DNA of 64,000 nucleotides. It comes from an uncultured Veillonellaceae bacterium (GTDB lineage: Bacteria > Bacillota > Negativicutes > Selenomonadales > Selenomonadaceae). Below the pieces are notes generated by a model. That model worked only from the letters and a program-made list of their open reading frames with translations, had not been told where the DNA came from and did no database searches. The position numbers and the translations under genes were made by a program. Shown here in pieces: positions 54,105-63,088 of the stretch. Each line of letters begins with the position of its first letter. The stretch's first letter is position 1. Location of the stretch: contig OMWS01000030.1 in assembly GCA_900314825.1 (NCBI GenBank), forward strand, positions 1-64,000, given 5' to 3'.

Positions 54105-54385
54105 CCACGTGGATCTGTTGCCAAATGTAACGGACGCAGCAGCCTTTCCCTTTGGGAAAGGGGGACCGCGTCAGCGGTGGAAAGGGTACAAGGGTGCGAT
54201 AGCAAAACAAAAAGAAAGCACTTTCATAGCATTCAGCAGTTTGAGCTGTTCAAACGTGCTGCTATGAAAGTGTTTTTGTTGTGGGACAAATCGCACCCTT
54301 GTACCCGCTCCGCCTCGCTGGCGCTCGGCACCTCTCCCAAGGGGAGAGGCTGCTGTAAGCGTTACGATTTGCAACCTTATGAAAC
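54105..54385. repeat. Family B composite palindrome
   Basis: Left arm cagcctttccctttgggaaa...gtcagcggtgg; inner stem cactttcatagca (54219-54231) with tgctatgaaagtg (54260-54272); right arm uses the family A/C style gctccgcctcgctggcgctc then gggagaggctgctg. Nothing else is seen in the 412-bp gap. Confidence 0.8.
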
Positions 54386-54414
54386 TGTTCTTGTAAATGC
54401 AACAATCCCATGGA

Positions 54415-56070
54415 TCATTTTCCGTATTTTTTCTCAAATGCATCGACCGGAATCGGCGGCGAGAAGAGGAATCCTTGCAGCGAGTCGCAGCCGGCGGCGA
54501 GGAGGTGGGATTTCTGCGCCTCCGTCTCGACGCCTTCGGCGACGATCGACATGCCGAGCTCCTTGCCCATCTGGATGACGTGGTCGATGATGATGCGGCC
54601 GCGCGCTTCGCCTTGGTCGGAGCTCCGCAGGAAGAACATGTCGAGCTTCAGCGTCTTCGCGTGGATGCTGCGGAGCGTGTTGAGCGACGAGTAGCCTTTG
54701 CCGAAGTCGTCGATCTCGACGTGGAAGCCGACGTCGACGATGGAGTCGACCATCTGGCTCTTCGAGACGACGGCGGATTCCGTGATTTCGACGCGGAGCT
54801 TCTCGATGGGGAGCTCGTACTGCGCGATGAGTTCCGTCAGCACGCTGGCCACGTCGAGATAAAGGAAGTCCTTCGGCGAGACGTTGATGGACAGCGCGAG
54901 CTTTTCAAAGGGCGTGCCTTCCCATGCCTTGAGCTGCCGCACGGCCTGCTCCCAGACGAAGCGGTCGAGCTGGGCGACCTGGCCGGAGGCCTCGAAGCAG
55001 GGGATGAAGCGGCCGGGCGAGATGACGGTGCCGTCCGCCTGGATCCAGCGCACGAGCACTTCGGCGGCGGACAGGCGGACGTCGCGGTCAAATTGCGGCT
55101 GGAGGTAAATGTGGAATTCGCCGCGCTCCATGGCTTCAGCGAAATGATTCACCATCCACTGCTGGTCGCGCGCCTTGTCCCAGAGCTTCTGCGTGTAGCG
55201 CGCGCTCGTGATGTTGTAGTCGTTCTCGATTTCCTTGCGCGCCATGTCCGCACGGTCGATCATGACGGCGACGGGGAGGTTCCGGTCTTCGATGGCGTAG
55301 ACGCCGGCGTGGAGGTGCAAAGGCAGGCGCTCGCCGTCGATATCGACGACCGGGGCTTGCTGCAAGAATTTTTCCAGCCGCTCGTCGAGGCCGTCCCGCG
55401 TCGGCGTGAAGATGACGAAATGGTCGCCGAACATCCGCCCCGCGCACGCGCCGCCCGGCAATTTCGCGCGGATGGCGAGCGCGACGGTCACGAGGATCGC
55501 ATTGCCGCGCTCGATGCTGTAGAGGTCGTTGATCATGTGGAACTGCCGCAGGTTGATGGAGATCATCGTGTAGGCGGCAGCCGCGTCCGCTGCGAGCGCC
55601 TGGCGCACGGCGTGCGCGAAGCCGTCTTTATTGTAGAGCCCCGTCAGCGCGTCGTGCTCGGAGAGGAACGTCGCGTTCTCGTTGTTCTTCTGCGGGATCG
55701 CCGCGAGTTCTTCCGCCGTCGCCTCGCGCCAGTCGATGAACTCGAGCGACGCCTGGACCGTTGTGCCGTCCGCCGCGTGCAAGCGCACGGGCTGCGACGT
55801 GATCTCATACAGCTGGTTCCCTTGGCGTTCTTGCTTTTTCGTCTTGCGCGCCGTGTGGCAGGAGCGGAAGCTCGTGCAATTGCTGCACCGGTGCTCCGAG
55901 CCCCAGACCGCATGGCATGGCTGCCCGTAGGCGCACGCTCCCCCAGAGACCGAGAGCTCGCGGCATTCCTCGGGGTCGACGAGGCGCGCGAGCTTGTGCC
56001 GTTCCTGCTCCGTGGCGAGGAGCTTCGCCGCTTCGTCGAGCGTCAAATCCATAGCTGCCATGACTTCCAT
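54415..56070 (-). CDS. Cys-rich sensor - degenerate GGDEF - EAL protein, probable c-di-GMP phosphodiesterase
   Basis: 551 residues. An N-terminal PAS-like segment has a cysteine cluster (ECRELSVSGGACAYGQPCHA and CSNCTSFRSC) that may bind metal or sense redox state. The GGDEF domain (about 130-290) is degenerate (RMFGDHFVI). The EAL domain (about 305-545) reads EVL in place of EAL but keeps the Glu, SINVSPKDF, VEITESAV, IDDFGKGYSSL, KLDMFFL, EGVETEAQ and LQGFLFSPP. It should be a phosphodiesterase rather than a cyclase. gaagggagcg precedes the ATG. Confidence 0.87.
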   Translation of the reverse strand: MEVMAAMDLTLDEAAKLLATEQERHKLARLVDPEECRELSVSGGACAYGQPCHAVWGSEHRCSNCTSFRSCHTARKTKKQERQGNQLYEITSQPVRLHAADGTTVQASLEFIDWREATAEELAAIPQKNNENATFLSEHDALTGLYNKDGFAHAVRQALAADAAAAYTMISINLRQFHMINDLYSIERGNAILVTVALAIRAKLPGGACAGRMFGDHFVIFTPTRDGLDERLEKFLQQAPVVDIDGERLPLHLHAGVYAIEDRNLPVAVMIDRADMARKEIENDYNITSARYTQKLWDKARDQQWMVNHFAEAMERGEFHIYLQPQFDRDVRLSAAEVLVRWIQADGTVISPGRFIPCFEASGQVAQLDRFVWEQAVRQLKAWEGTPFEKLALSINVSPKDFLYLDVASVLTELIAQYELPIEKLRVEITESAVVSKSQMVDSIVDVGFHVEIDDFGKGYSSLNTLRSIHAKTLKLDMFFLRSSDQGEARGRIIIDHVIQMGKELGMSIVAEGVETEAQKSHLLAAGCDSLQGFLFSPPIPVDAFEKKYGK

Positions 56071-56108
56071 CGCTCCCTTCCGTGGTTTTCGCGCGAGTTC
56101 CTAGGTTC

Positions 56109-57044
56109 TTATTCCGCAGCCAGCGTCGTCGTGACGCCAAAGAGGCTCTCGTCTGCGCTCGTCTGGACGTACATCTCCGTGCCCGCCGGCAGGTCGATGT
56201 CCTTGCCCTTGACGAACGCGCCGCCGATGATGCCGATGGGGCCTAAAAGCACGATGCCGGCGAGGCTCGCGCCCGCGGCCATGGCGAGCTGCTTCATTTC
56301 CTTTTCCGACTCCTCGCCGACGTATGCGTCCGCGATCGTGCCGTCCATGGACTTCACTTTGTAGTCCGTGAGCTCGAGCTTCGCGTTGCGGCCGAAGTTG
56401 CGCGCCTGCTGGACCTTCTCGACGACGGCCGTGCCCGGCTCGCCTTTGGCAAAAATCAGGCGGCCATCGACGATGACGTCGTCCGCGACGGTGAAGTGGA
56501 CCGTGTCGCCTTTTTTCACGTTCTTCGTCGTGAGCTCTTCTGCGAGCGCGATCTTCACGAGCGTGTTCGCCGGGACGGTCGTGAGCTCGATCGGCAGCTG
56601 GTTCGCGCCAAAGGCGAAGTCCGCGAGCGCGCGGATGCGCTTCGTGTACGTGCCTTCGCTCGTCTTGCCGCTCACTTCCGTCTCCATGTCCGTGATGCGC
56701 GTCTGCACGGGCGTCGCGCTGACCTCGTGGCGGATCGTCCACTCGATGCCATTGAGCTCGGCGAGGATGGACGGCGTGGACGTATTCGTGTACATGCTGT
56801 CATAAATGGCGTTCGTGCGCGCCATCATCGAGCCTGTGCGGTGCGTGCCGTCGTAGTCCTTTTCGAGCTTGTTGATGCGCTCCATGATCGCGCCCGTCTG
56901 CGGCTGCCCGTACGTGTCCGTCTCGCACATGTCAAGCTTCGCCTGCACCGTCTCCGGCGTCGCAGCAAAGGCCGTGCCCATGGTCGAGACGAGGAACGTC
57001 ATCGCGACGACCGTGCTCATGAATTTTTGGAAAAATGGTTTCAT
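56109..57044 (-). CDS. Secreted protein of unknown function
   Basis: 311 residues. Signal peptide about 1-28 (cleavage after GTAFA). A helical region with repeated MxxRxNxxxxxxY-like segments (GAIMERINKLEKDYDG, GSMMARTNAIYDSMYT) is followed by a beta-rich domain (VKIALAEELTTKNVKKGDTV, DGRLIFAKGEPGTAVVEKVQ). A Gly-rich hydrophobic stretch (GASLAGIVLLGPIGIIGGAF) lies near the end. gaggaggga precedes the ATG. Not recognised; probably periplasmic or outer-membrane associated. Confidence 0.75.
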   Translation of the reverse strand: MKPFFQKFMSTVVAMTFLVSTMGTAFAATPETVQAKLDMCETDTYGQPQTGAIMERINKLEKDYDGTHRTGSMMARTNAIYDSMYTNTSTPSILAELNGIEWTIRHEVSATPVQTRITDMETEVSGKTSEGTYTKRIRALADFAFGANQLPIELTTVPANTLVKIALAEELTTKNVKKGDTVHFTVADDVIVDGRLIFAKGEPGTAVVEKVQQARNFGRNAKLELTDYKVKSMDGTIADAYVGEESEKEMKQLAMAAGASLAGIVLLGPIGIIGGAFVKGKDIDLPAGTEMYVQTSADESLFGVTTTLAAE

Positions 57045-57174
57045 CGGGAATCCCTCCTCGGATGATTCGAAAGTAAAAGTATTTGTTGTCACCTATCGAT
57101 TACATTCGCGCTCCAAAGGAAAAATCCTGCTTGAGAACGCGGAAAATCAGAACCGTTGCGGAATGTCACATACC

Positions 57175-57412
57175 CAGCAGCCTTCCCCACAGGGGACAAT
57201 GTCATTAAGTTAAGCGTGGAAAGCTCACAACCCCAGCCTCCCTCCTTGGAGGTAATGGTATTAAGTTAAGCGATGGTAGCTACCAAATAACGCCTCCCCC
57301 TCTGGGGGAGGTGCCGAGCGAATGCGAGGCGGAGAGGGTAACGTATGAATGTGGGCTCCGCTTATCACTAACTTAATGACATTATCCTTGGAGGGAGAGG
57401 CTGCTGGAAATC
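57175..57412. repeat. Mosaic of repeat fragments: three module E copies, family F and family A pieces
   Basis: Module E at 57198-57215 (caatgtcattaagttaag), 57253-57270 (taatggtattaagttaag) and inverted at 57371-57387 (aacttaatgacattatc). Between them lie a family F piece (cagcctccctccttggaggt), gatggtagctaccaaataacg (as inverted at 63-83) and a family A left arm (57290-57345). The 405-bp gap holds no gene. Confidence 0.7.
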
Positions 57413-57450
57413 GTTACGCTCGGCAATAGATGAAACAGAACCCGTTCTCG

Positions 57451-58467
57451 TTACTTCGTCTTCTTGCTTCTCTGCCGCTTTGCGACATTCCAGATGGCCT
57501 GCAATTTCGCGCCGTCGAACTGGTATTTCTCGTTGCAGAAATGGCAGACGACTTCGGCGTGGCCATCGTCGACGAGAGATTGCAAGTCCGTGAGATTCAA
57601 CCCCAGCAGCACGTCGCTGATGCGGCCTTTCGAGCAGCCGCAGCGGAACGCGAGGTCGGTCGTGGAGAGAATCTCGACGTCGAATCCTTTCAGCACTTCC
57701 GCGATGATGCCTTTCGCATCGAGGCCGCGCTCGACCATGTGCGAGACGGAGGCGACAGAGGCGACGTTGCGTTCCAATCGTTCTAACACATCCTCGCTCG
57801 CATCCGGCAGCGGCTGCACGATGAAGCCGCCCGCGCCGATGCAGGGCTCGATGAATTCGTCGGAAGCTGTCGTTGCTTTGGATGCATCGGATGCGTTCGT
57901 TGCGTCTGTTGCGCCCGTTGTATCCTGCGTCGTTGCAACGCCTGCCGTGCGTTGCGGCGCGACGAGCACGCCGAGGCCGACGGCCGATGGCGTCTGCTCG
58001 GAGACGGCGAGATATTTCGTGAGGTCGTCCGCAATCTCGCCGTCGACGAGCTCCGCGCTGCCGCGGATCGGATCGACGTGGCCGGCGCCGGCCGCTTCGA
58101 GCCCCGTGAAGCGCGTGACCGTCACGAGTCCCTGCGTGCCCACGCCGCCGCCGACATCGATCTTGCCCTTCGCATTCAGCGGCAGCAGCACCTTCGGGTT
58201 GCCGACGTAGCCGCGCACGGAGCCCTCGGGCGTCGCGTCCGCGACGACGCGGCCAAGCGGGCCATGACCGTCAAAGGAGACGGTCAGCGCTTCCTTGTTC
58301 TTCAGGTTCGCCGCGAGGAGCAGCGCGCCCGTCATCGTCCGCCCGAGCGCCGCCGCCGCGACCGGATAGCAGCCATGCCGGCGGATGGCTTCGTTCACGA
58401 GATCCGTCGTCACCGCCGCATAGATGCGCACACCATCCGCGACGGCCTTTACCAAGTGATCCTTCAT
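57451..58467 (-). CDS. hslO: Hsp33 redox-regulated chaperone
   Basis: A 338-residue cytoplasmic holdase activated by oxidation. The substrate-binding domain starts MKDHLVKAVADGVRIYAAVT and has ALGRTMTGALLLAANLK. The zinc redox switch is FRCGCSKGR and VVCHFCNEKY (C-x-C and C-x2-C). Family members are about 290 residues; the extra length is a Thr/Ala/Asp-rich insertion at about residues 170-205 (QRTAGVATTQDTTGATDATN and on), absent from typical Hsp33. A weak aaaggattt precedes the ATG. Confidence 0.93.
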   Translation of the reverse strand: MKDHLVKAVADGVRIYAAVTTDLVNEAIRRHGCYPVAAAALGRTMTGALLLAANLKNKEALTVSFDGHGPLGRVVADATPEGSVRGYVGNPKVLLPLNAKGKIDVGGGVGTQGLVTVTRFTGLEAAGAGHVDPIRGSAELVDGEIADDLTKYLAVSEQTPSAVGLGVLVAPQRTAGVATTQDTTGATDATNASDASKATTASDEFIEPCIGAGGFIVQPLPDASEDVLERLERNVASVASVSHMVERGLDAKGIIAEVLKGFDVEILSTTDLAFRCGCSKGRISDVLLGLNLTDLQSLVDDGHAEVVCHFCNEKYQFDGAKLQAIWNVAKRQRSKKTK

Positions 58468-58495
58468 TTTAATAAATCCTTTCTGTTATGTAATC

Positions 58496-58649
58496 AAGCC
58501 TCCCCCTCTGGGGGAGGTGCCGAGCGAATGCGAGGCGGAGAGGGTCACGTTGTTTCAATATTCATAAACTGGTCGATAGAAATGAGAATGTAATTACTAC
58601 GTTACCCTCTCCGACCCCTTCGGGGCCACCTCCCCCAAAGGGGGAGGCA
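58496..58649. repeat. Family A repeat, complete copy
   Basis: Left arm gcctccccctctgggggagg then gccgagcgaatgcgaggcgg; centre ggtcgatagaaatgagaa; right arm ctctccgaccccttcggggc then cacctcccccaaagggggag. It ends 6 bp before the next gene's stop. Confidence 0.8.
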
Positions 58650-58654
58650 TACGG

Positions 58655-59581
58655 TTACGATTGCCGCGATGCATGCGCCTCCTGATACACGCTGACCTTC
58701 GTATCTTCTACATGCCCCATGTCTGGCTCCGGATGGATGAGCACGTCGAACGTGCCGAATTCCCTCCGGATCTTCTGCTCGATCTCGTCGCAGATCGCGT
58801 GGACGCGGGCGAGGTGCATATTGCCGTCGAAGAGGATGTGGACGTCGAGGAGCTTGTACGAGCCGGATTTGCGCGTGCGCAGACAGTGCCAGCCTTTAAC
58901 CTCGGGGATGCTCTCGAAGAGCTTGCCGATGTGGAATTCTTCCTCGGGCGGCAGGCTTTCGTCCGTGAGCTCCTTCGTCGACTCGACGATCATCTTCCAG
59001 CCGGCGCGGAAGATGATGCCCGCGACGAAGATGGCGATGACGGGGTCGAGCCACGCCCAGCCCGTGAGCTTCATGAGCACGAGGCCGCCGAGAACGCCGA
59101 CGGACGTCCAGATGTCCGCCGTGAGGTGCAGGCCGTCCGCTTCGAGCGCCTGCGAGCCCGTGATTTTGGCGACGTGGAGCAGGCGCCGCGACACGGCGAA
59201 GTTCACGGCGATGGCGACGAGCATGATGACGATGCCGTAGCTGAGCGTCTCCGGCACCTCGCCCGTGGCGAATTTGTCCACGGCCTCGTAGACGATGCCA
59301 ACGGCCGCGCCGACGATGAGGAGCGCCTCGACGGCTGCCGAGAGGTTCTCGTACTTGCCGTGGCCGTAGTCGTGCTCGAGGTCGGGCGGCGCGTCGGACT
59401 TCCGCACGGCCCAGAACGCGATGAGCGCCGCGATGAGATCCGTGCCCGAGTGCAACGCCTCGGAGATGAGGCTGACCGCGCCGACGTAGAGCCCGACGAT
59501 GAGCTTCAAGATGACGAGCGTCGTGTTAGAAAAAATGGACAGCCACGCTGTCCGTCGTTTGAGTGCTGCCGTGTCCTGCAT
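58655..59581 (-). CDS. Cation diffusion facilitator (CDF) family metal efflux protein
   Basis: 308 residues, six membrane helices and a C-terminal cytoplasmic domain. Metal-site motifs SEALHSGTDLIAALIAFWAV (HxxxD) and LEADGLHLTADIWTSVGV (DxxxHxxxD) are present. The C-terminal dimer domain has the family's His and Asp residues (LLDVHILFDGNMHLARVHAI). It exports Zn, Mn, Co or Fe; the metal cannot be told. The ATG at 59581 has aaagggg upstream. Confidence 0.9.
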   Translation of the reverse strand: MQDTAALKRRTAWLSIFSNTTLVILKLIVGLYVGAVSLISEALHSGTDLIAALIAFWAVRKSDAPPDLEHDYGHGKYENLSAAVEALLIVGAAVGIVYEAVDKFATGEVPETLSYGIVIMLVAIAVNFAVSRRLLHVAKITGSQALEADGLHLTADIWTSVGVLGGLVLMKLTGWAWLDPVIAIFVAGIIFRAGWKMIVESTKELTDESLPPEEEFHIGKLFESIPEVKGWHCLRTRKSGSYKLLDVHILFDGNMHLARVHAICDEIEQKIRREFGTFDVLIHPEPDMGHVEDTKVSVYQEAHASRQS

Positions 59582-59646
59582 GGAAAAAACCCCTTTTGCG
59601 TCTTTGTTACGTTCCTGTAAAAGCTGAAAGCTTTCTGGAAAAATGC

Positions 59647-59675
59647 TGGACAAAAACAAACGTCCGTGCTATGAT
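59647..59675 (+). promoter_or_regulatory. Promoter of candidate small RNA 2
   Basis: TGGACA (59647-59652), 17 bp, TATGAT (59670-59675), divergent from the CDF gene. Confidence 0.6.
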
Positions 59676-59681
59676 GAATCC

Positions 59682-59768
59682 AACCGGGAAACCGGCCTAC
59701 TCAAAAGCACTTATTTATTTGTACTTGCTTTTTTGATGGATGACGCTGCGCTTGCAGCGTCTTTTTTT
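59682..59768 (+). ncRNA. Candidate small RNA 2 (about 87 nt)
   Basis: A promoter and an intrinsic terminator frame about 87 nt with no coding potential. A short hairpin ccggg-aaa-ccgg (59684-59695) is followed by cctactcaaaagcac, an aagcac...cttgctttt pairing (59705-59733), and a terminator gacgctgc (59742-59749) / gcagcgtc (59754-59761) with seven T's. I do not recognise an Rfam family. Expression is inferred. Confidence 0.5.
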
Positions 59769-59799
59769 ATGCAAAATTGAAAGGATGCGAGCGTAGCGA

Positions 59800-60127
59800 A
59801 TCCAGCAGCCTTCCCCTCCGGGGATCATGTTATGAAGTTAGGAAAGGGGCACGAGCCCAAAAGCCTTCCCCTCAGGGGAAGGGGGACCGCGTAGCGGTGG
59901 AAAGGGTCCCCTGTACGTTGTATGGATTCGTACGGCGTAGCTTTTCGCGGGTGCGCGTACGAGAAGTTACAAGTGCCTGCGGGCACCGGCGACATCAAAA
60001 TGCTTGCGTGTTCATCAAAATTACAAGCGACCCGCTCCGTCGCGCTTCGCGCGCCACCTCTACCTAAAGGATAAAGCGACCGCATAGGCGCTAAAGCGCC
60101 TTGCGTCTGCTTTTCCCAGAGGGAGAG
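59800..60127. repeat. Family C composite repeat with modules D and E
   Basis: Module E variant at 59826-59843 (catgttatgaagttagg), arms ccttcccctcaggggaaggg and cttttcccagagggagaggc, core gattcgtacggcgtagcttt to gggcaccggcgacatcaaaa, module D at 60071-60114. It ends 4 bp before the next gene's stop. Confidence 0.75.
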
Positions 60128-60131
60128 GCTT

Positions 60132-60578
60132 TCAGTTCCCTTCACCTGCAGCGTCTTCCACAACCGGCTCAGGCGCTGGCGGCGGCGGGAGCTCGCCGTG
60201 CGGCAGGTCGTCGTAGATGAAGTCGACGATCGTCTTCATCGGCGAGAAGCCGGAGTAGGGATGCGTGTAGGGCTCTGTGCCGCTTTGCGAGAGCACGGTC
60301 TTCGTGTCGTAGGCGAGCACTTGGGACGAGAGAATCTGGTAGATGCCCTGGCCGCGGTCGAAATGCATCGTGTAGCGGAACATGCGGTTGCGGTCGGCCT
60401 TGATGACGGCGATCGTCGCGTTGCATGCCGCTGTCGACTCGTACGTGACGGAGCTCGCGTCGACGTAGTATCCTGTGTAGCCCTGCGCGTCGACGAACCG
60501 CATGTCTGCCGCCGAACATGTCCCAGCAAGGCAGAGCAGCAGCGCCCCCAAAAGCATCCCCACGATCCGTCTGAGCAT
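60132..60578 (-). CDS. Small secreted protein of unknown function
   Basis: 148 residues: signal peptide about 1-23 (LLGALLLCLAGTCSA), a compact beta-rich domain (MRFVDAQGYTGYYVDASSVT, RMFRYTMHFDRGQGIYQIL) and a Pro/Glu-rich tail (ELPPPPAPEPVVEDAAGEG). No recognised family. gaaaggagttcg precedes the ATG. Probably periplasmic. Confidence 0.75.
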   Translation of the reverse strand: MLRRIVGMLLGALLLCLAGTCSAADMRFVDAQGYTGYYVDASSVTYESTAACNATIAVIKADRNRMFRYTMHFDRGQGIYQILSSQVLAYDTKTVLSQSGTEPYTHPYSGFSPMKTIVDFIYDDLPHGELPPPPAPEPVVEDAAGEGN

Positions 60579-60741
60579 CCGACGAACTCCTTTCCTCGAA
60601 AAGGAAGCGCGGGATTCGTCCTTCTGACCGTTTGAACACCTTCGCTTCCTAATAAAAGCACATATCGCTTTATTCTAAAACGAGGCGGGGGGACTGTCAA
60701 CCTTAGGAGCGTTCAAAAAACGTTCAAAAATGTTCAGCGTC

Positions 60742-62202
60742 TCACGTCTCCGGCAGAAGCTTGTCATCCTTATTATATGTCATGACGAGCTGGCCGCTCT
60801 CGTCGTAGACCTCGATGGGTGCGAGGGTCAGTTGTTTATTTTTGATACGGAAGGTATCGGTCTTCACATGCACACCGGCGAGCTCGATGTCGGCGTCGTA
60901 GAATTGCAGGTCGTGGAAGCGGTCGGTGAAGCGGCCGGAAAGCTTGTCAAAAAATAAAATATGGTATGACCCGGGCCCGCTCGTGAACGCGCCGCTCGTG
61001 ACCGTCTGCTGCGGCGTGCCGGCGGAGTCGATGGCGATGTCGAGCGTGACGGAGCATTTGAGGTGCTGGCCGGGGAGCGCCTTGGACGCTTGGAGGTTTT
61101 CGCCGTGGCCTTCGAGATGATAGACGCGCGAGTCGAGATCGTACGTGCCGAAGGCTATGAGGCTGCCGCCATAAACGCCGGCCGTGACATCTGTGAAGTC
61201 GAGCGTCGAGCCGTGGTAGCTGACGGAGCCTTTCACATCGGTGAACGAGAGGCCCGGGATGTGGAGCTCGGCCATGCGCACTTCGCCCGTGCCCGCAGGC
61301 CCTGTGATCGGCCCTGTGAAGTGCGCCGTCAGCGTCATCGGGTCGTGGATGTCCATGCCAAAGCCGAGGGACGACGGATCGACCTCGCTCATGAGGAGTG
61401 AGAGATTGACTTCCGGCACCGATACATTCCGGCAATCGATCGTGCCCTTCGTCGAGATGCCGTGGCCGATCATCGTGCCGCCGAAGCCGCCGGTCGTGAG
61501 GTCGATGCGCGTGAGGCCGCCGGAGTGCAGGTCGGCATCGAGGTTCGCGCCCTGCAGGAGGTAATGGCGCTTCTCGTAGAGCACTTCGACCTTCGCATGC
61601 TGCAGCACGAGGTCGCAGTCGATGTGCTTGCCCGTGTGGTTGAAATTGCTCCACTGCTGCGTGAGCTGCGCCTCACGGGCTTCGCGGGCGCGCTTGGCGC
61701 GTTCCTTGCGCTCCTCCGGTGTGAGCTTCGGCTGGCTGCCTTTCCGTTCGGGCTGTGCGGCGGCCATCATCTGAAAAAATTCTTCCGACGGCGTGACAAA
61801 ATCGATCGTCGGTTTTTTTGTCTGCGGATCCTTCCGGATGTGGAGCGAGACGGCGGCATCGCGGAGTACGATGCTCGTCAGCGAATGCGACGAGAGCTTG
61901 CCGCGCAGCACGTCCCACGGCCGCACGTAAAATTCGCCTTCCGGCACGATGAGCACGGGATTGCCGCCGTCGTCCGTCCAGACGAGCCCCTCGAAGCGCA
62001 CGTGGCCGTTCACGTGCGCGAAAAGTTTTTCCACGCGCACATGCCCGCGCAGGAGGTCCTGCGATTCCATCGCATGATTGAAAATGCCGGCCGCGCCATA
62101 GGAAAGCGCCTCGAGCGCAAGGAACAGCCCGAGCGCGAGGCCAAAGAGCGACGCGAGGGAAAATTTGAGGATGTGGTGCCGCGTGAGGCGGAAATGGCGC
62201 AT
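60742..62202 (-). CDS. AsmA/TamB-like envelope protein
   Basis: About 486 residues. One N-terminal membrane anchor (SLASLFGLALGLFLALEALS) is followed by a long beta-rich periplasmic region (GHVRVEKLFAHVNGHVRFEG, VYGGSLIAFGTYDLDSRVYH) with an Arg/Glu/Lys-rich helical insert (about 165-195). This is the AsmA-like architecture used for lipid transport or outer-membrane assembly in diderms. Similarity is moderate. ggaggt lies 8 nt before the ATG at 62202. A long AT-rich gap and a family C repeat precede it. Confidence 0.7.
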   Translation of the reverse strand: MRHFRLTRHHILKFSLASLFGLALGLFLALEALSYGAAGIFNHAMESQDLLRGHVRVEKLFAHVNGHVRFEGLVWTDDGGNPVLIVPEGEFYVRPWDVLRGKLSSHSLTSIVLRDAAVSLHIRKDPQTKKPTIDFVTPSEEFFQMMAAAQPERKGSQPKLTPEERKERAKRAREAREAQLTQQWSNFNHTGKHIDCDLVLQHAKVEVLYEKRHYLLQGANLDADLHSGGLTRIDLTTGGFGGTMIGHGISTKGTIDCRNVSVPEVNLSLLMSEVDPSSLGFGMDIHDPMTLTAHFTGPITGPAGTGEVRMAELHIPGLSFTDVKGSVSYHGSTLDFTDVTAGVYGGSLIAFGTYDLDSRVYHLEGHGENLQASKALPGQHLKCSVTLDIAIDSAGTPQQTVTSGAFTSGPGSYHILFFDKLSGRFTDRFHDLQFYDADIELAGVHVKTDTFRIKNKQLTLAPIEVYDESGQLVMTYNKDDKLLPET

Positions 62203-62253
62203 GGAGAAGACCTCCGTTTCGATTGGTTGTGCTGTTGCCGAAAGTGGTGAATC

Positions 62254-62652
62254 CAGCAGCCTCTCCCTCAGGGAGAACAATGTTATTAAGTTAAGAAGCT
62301 GGTGAATGCACTAGCCCAAAGCCCCCCTCTCCGAGGGGGGAGGGCCACGAAGTGGCAGGGGTAAGCAGACTCTTAGCGCTTTAGCGCTTAGAGGTCGCTT
62401 ATGCCGATGCAATCGGCTGTGTCCCTTGTACGTTATATGCGTTCGTAGGGCGTAACTCTTCGCGGCTTGCGCGCACGTACCAAACATTTCGTGCTCGCAA
62501 GCCGCGGAAGCTTTAGCGTACAGACGCTTCTGCCGTACAGGGGACACCTTCCACCGCTTCGCGGTCCCCCTCCCTCGGAGAGGGAGGCAGAAGTTTGAAT
62601 GACCGCTTCGCCCCAACTTAATGACATTGTCCCCTGGGGGAAGGCTGCTGTG
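62254..62652. repeat. Largest family C composite repeat, with modules D and E (two copies)
   Basis: Module E at 62278-62295 (caatgttattaagttaag) and inverted at 62613-62631 (caacttaatgacattgtcc); module D at 62361-62402; a cccccctctccgaggggggag hairpin at 62322-62342; core cgttcgtagggcgtaactct with an inner cgcggcttgcg / cgcaagccgcgg stem (62461-62506). The rest of this 658-bp gap (62653-62860) is AT-rich with a possible TATACT at 62778. Confidence 0.75.
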
Positions 62653-62860
62653 TTCGTTACGTTCGCAGCAGGTGCCACATGGATATAATACTCGAAGATT
62701 GGTTCATTTTCCTTCTTGCGTTTGAGATTTTGCTCGCGCCAGAAATTTCAAGTCTACAAATAAAAAAAATTCCGTGTTATACTGGTCGGGAATGCAGATA
62801 GAAATTCGTCACAACGATGAATTTTATTTTTTGACATGAATTATGGAAGGACGCGATCGC

Positions 62861-63079
62861 ATGACGATTTCGAAGGAGACGCAGGGGAAGGAACTGGCTT
62901 GCATCAACAAGCTCGGGGAGCTCTTTGCCATGAGCCGCTGGACGGAGGAGCCGCTCGCGGAGATGATGGGCCTCTTGCGCGATTACGCCGACAGCCGTGC
63001 CGAGGACGGCTATCAGGCCGGCTACCAGCAGGCGCTCCTCGATGCGCGCGCCGTGGCAGAGCACGCTGTCGTGGGGTGA
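62861..63079 (+). CDS. Small hypothetical protein
   Basis: 72 residues, helical and acidic (MTISKETQGKELACINKLGE, then RDYADSRAEDGYQAGYQQAL). Its C-terminus resembles the charged tails of Rpn-type proteins, but no core domain is present. The ATG at 62861 is preferred because ggaagga lies 9 nt upstream; an in-frame ATG is at 62843. Unknown function. Confidence 0.5.
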   Translation: MTISKETQGKELACINKLGELFAMSRWTEEPLAEMMGLLRDYADSRAEDGYQAGYQQALLDARAVAEHAVVG

Positions 63080-63088
63080 AACGTTCCA

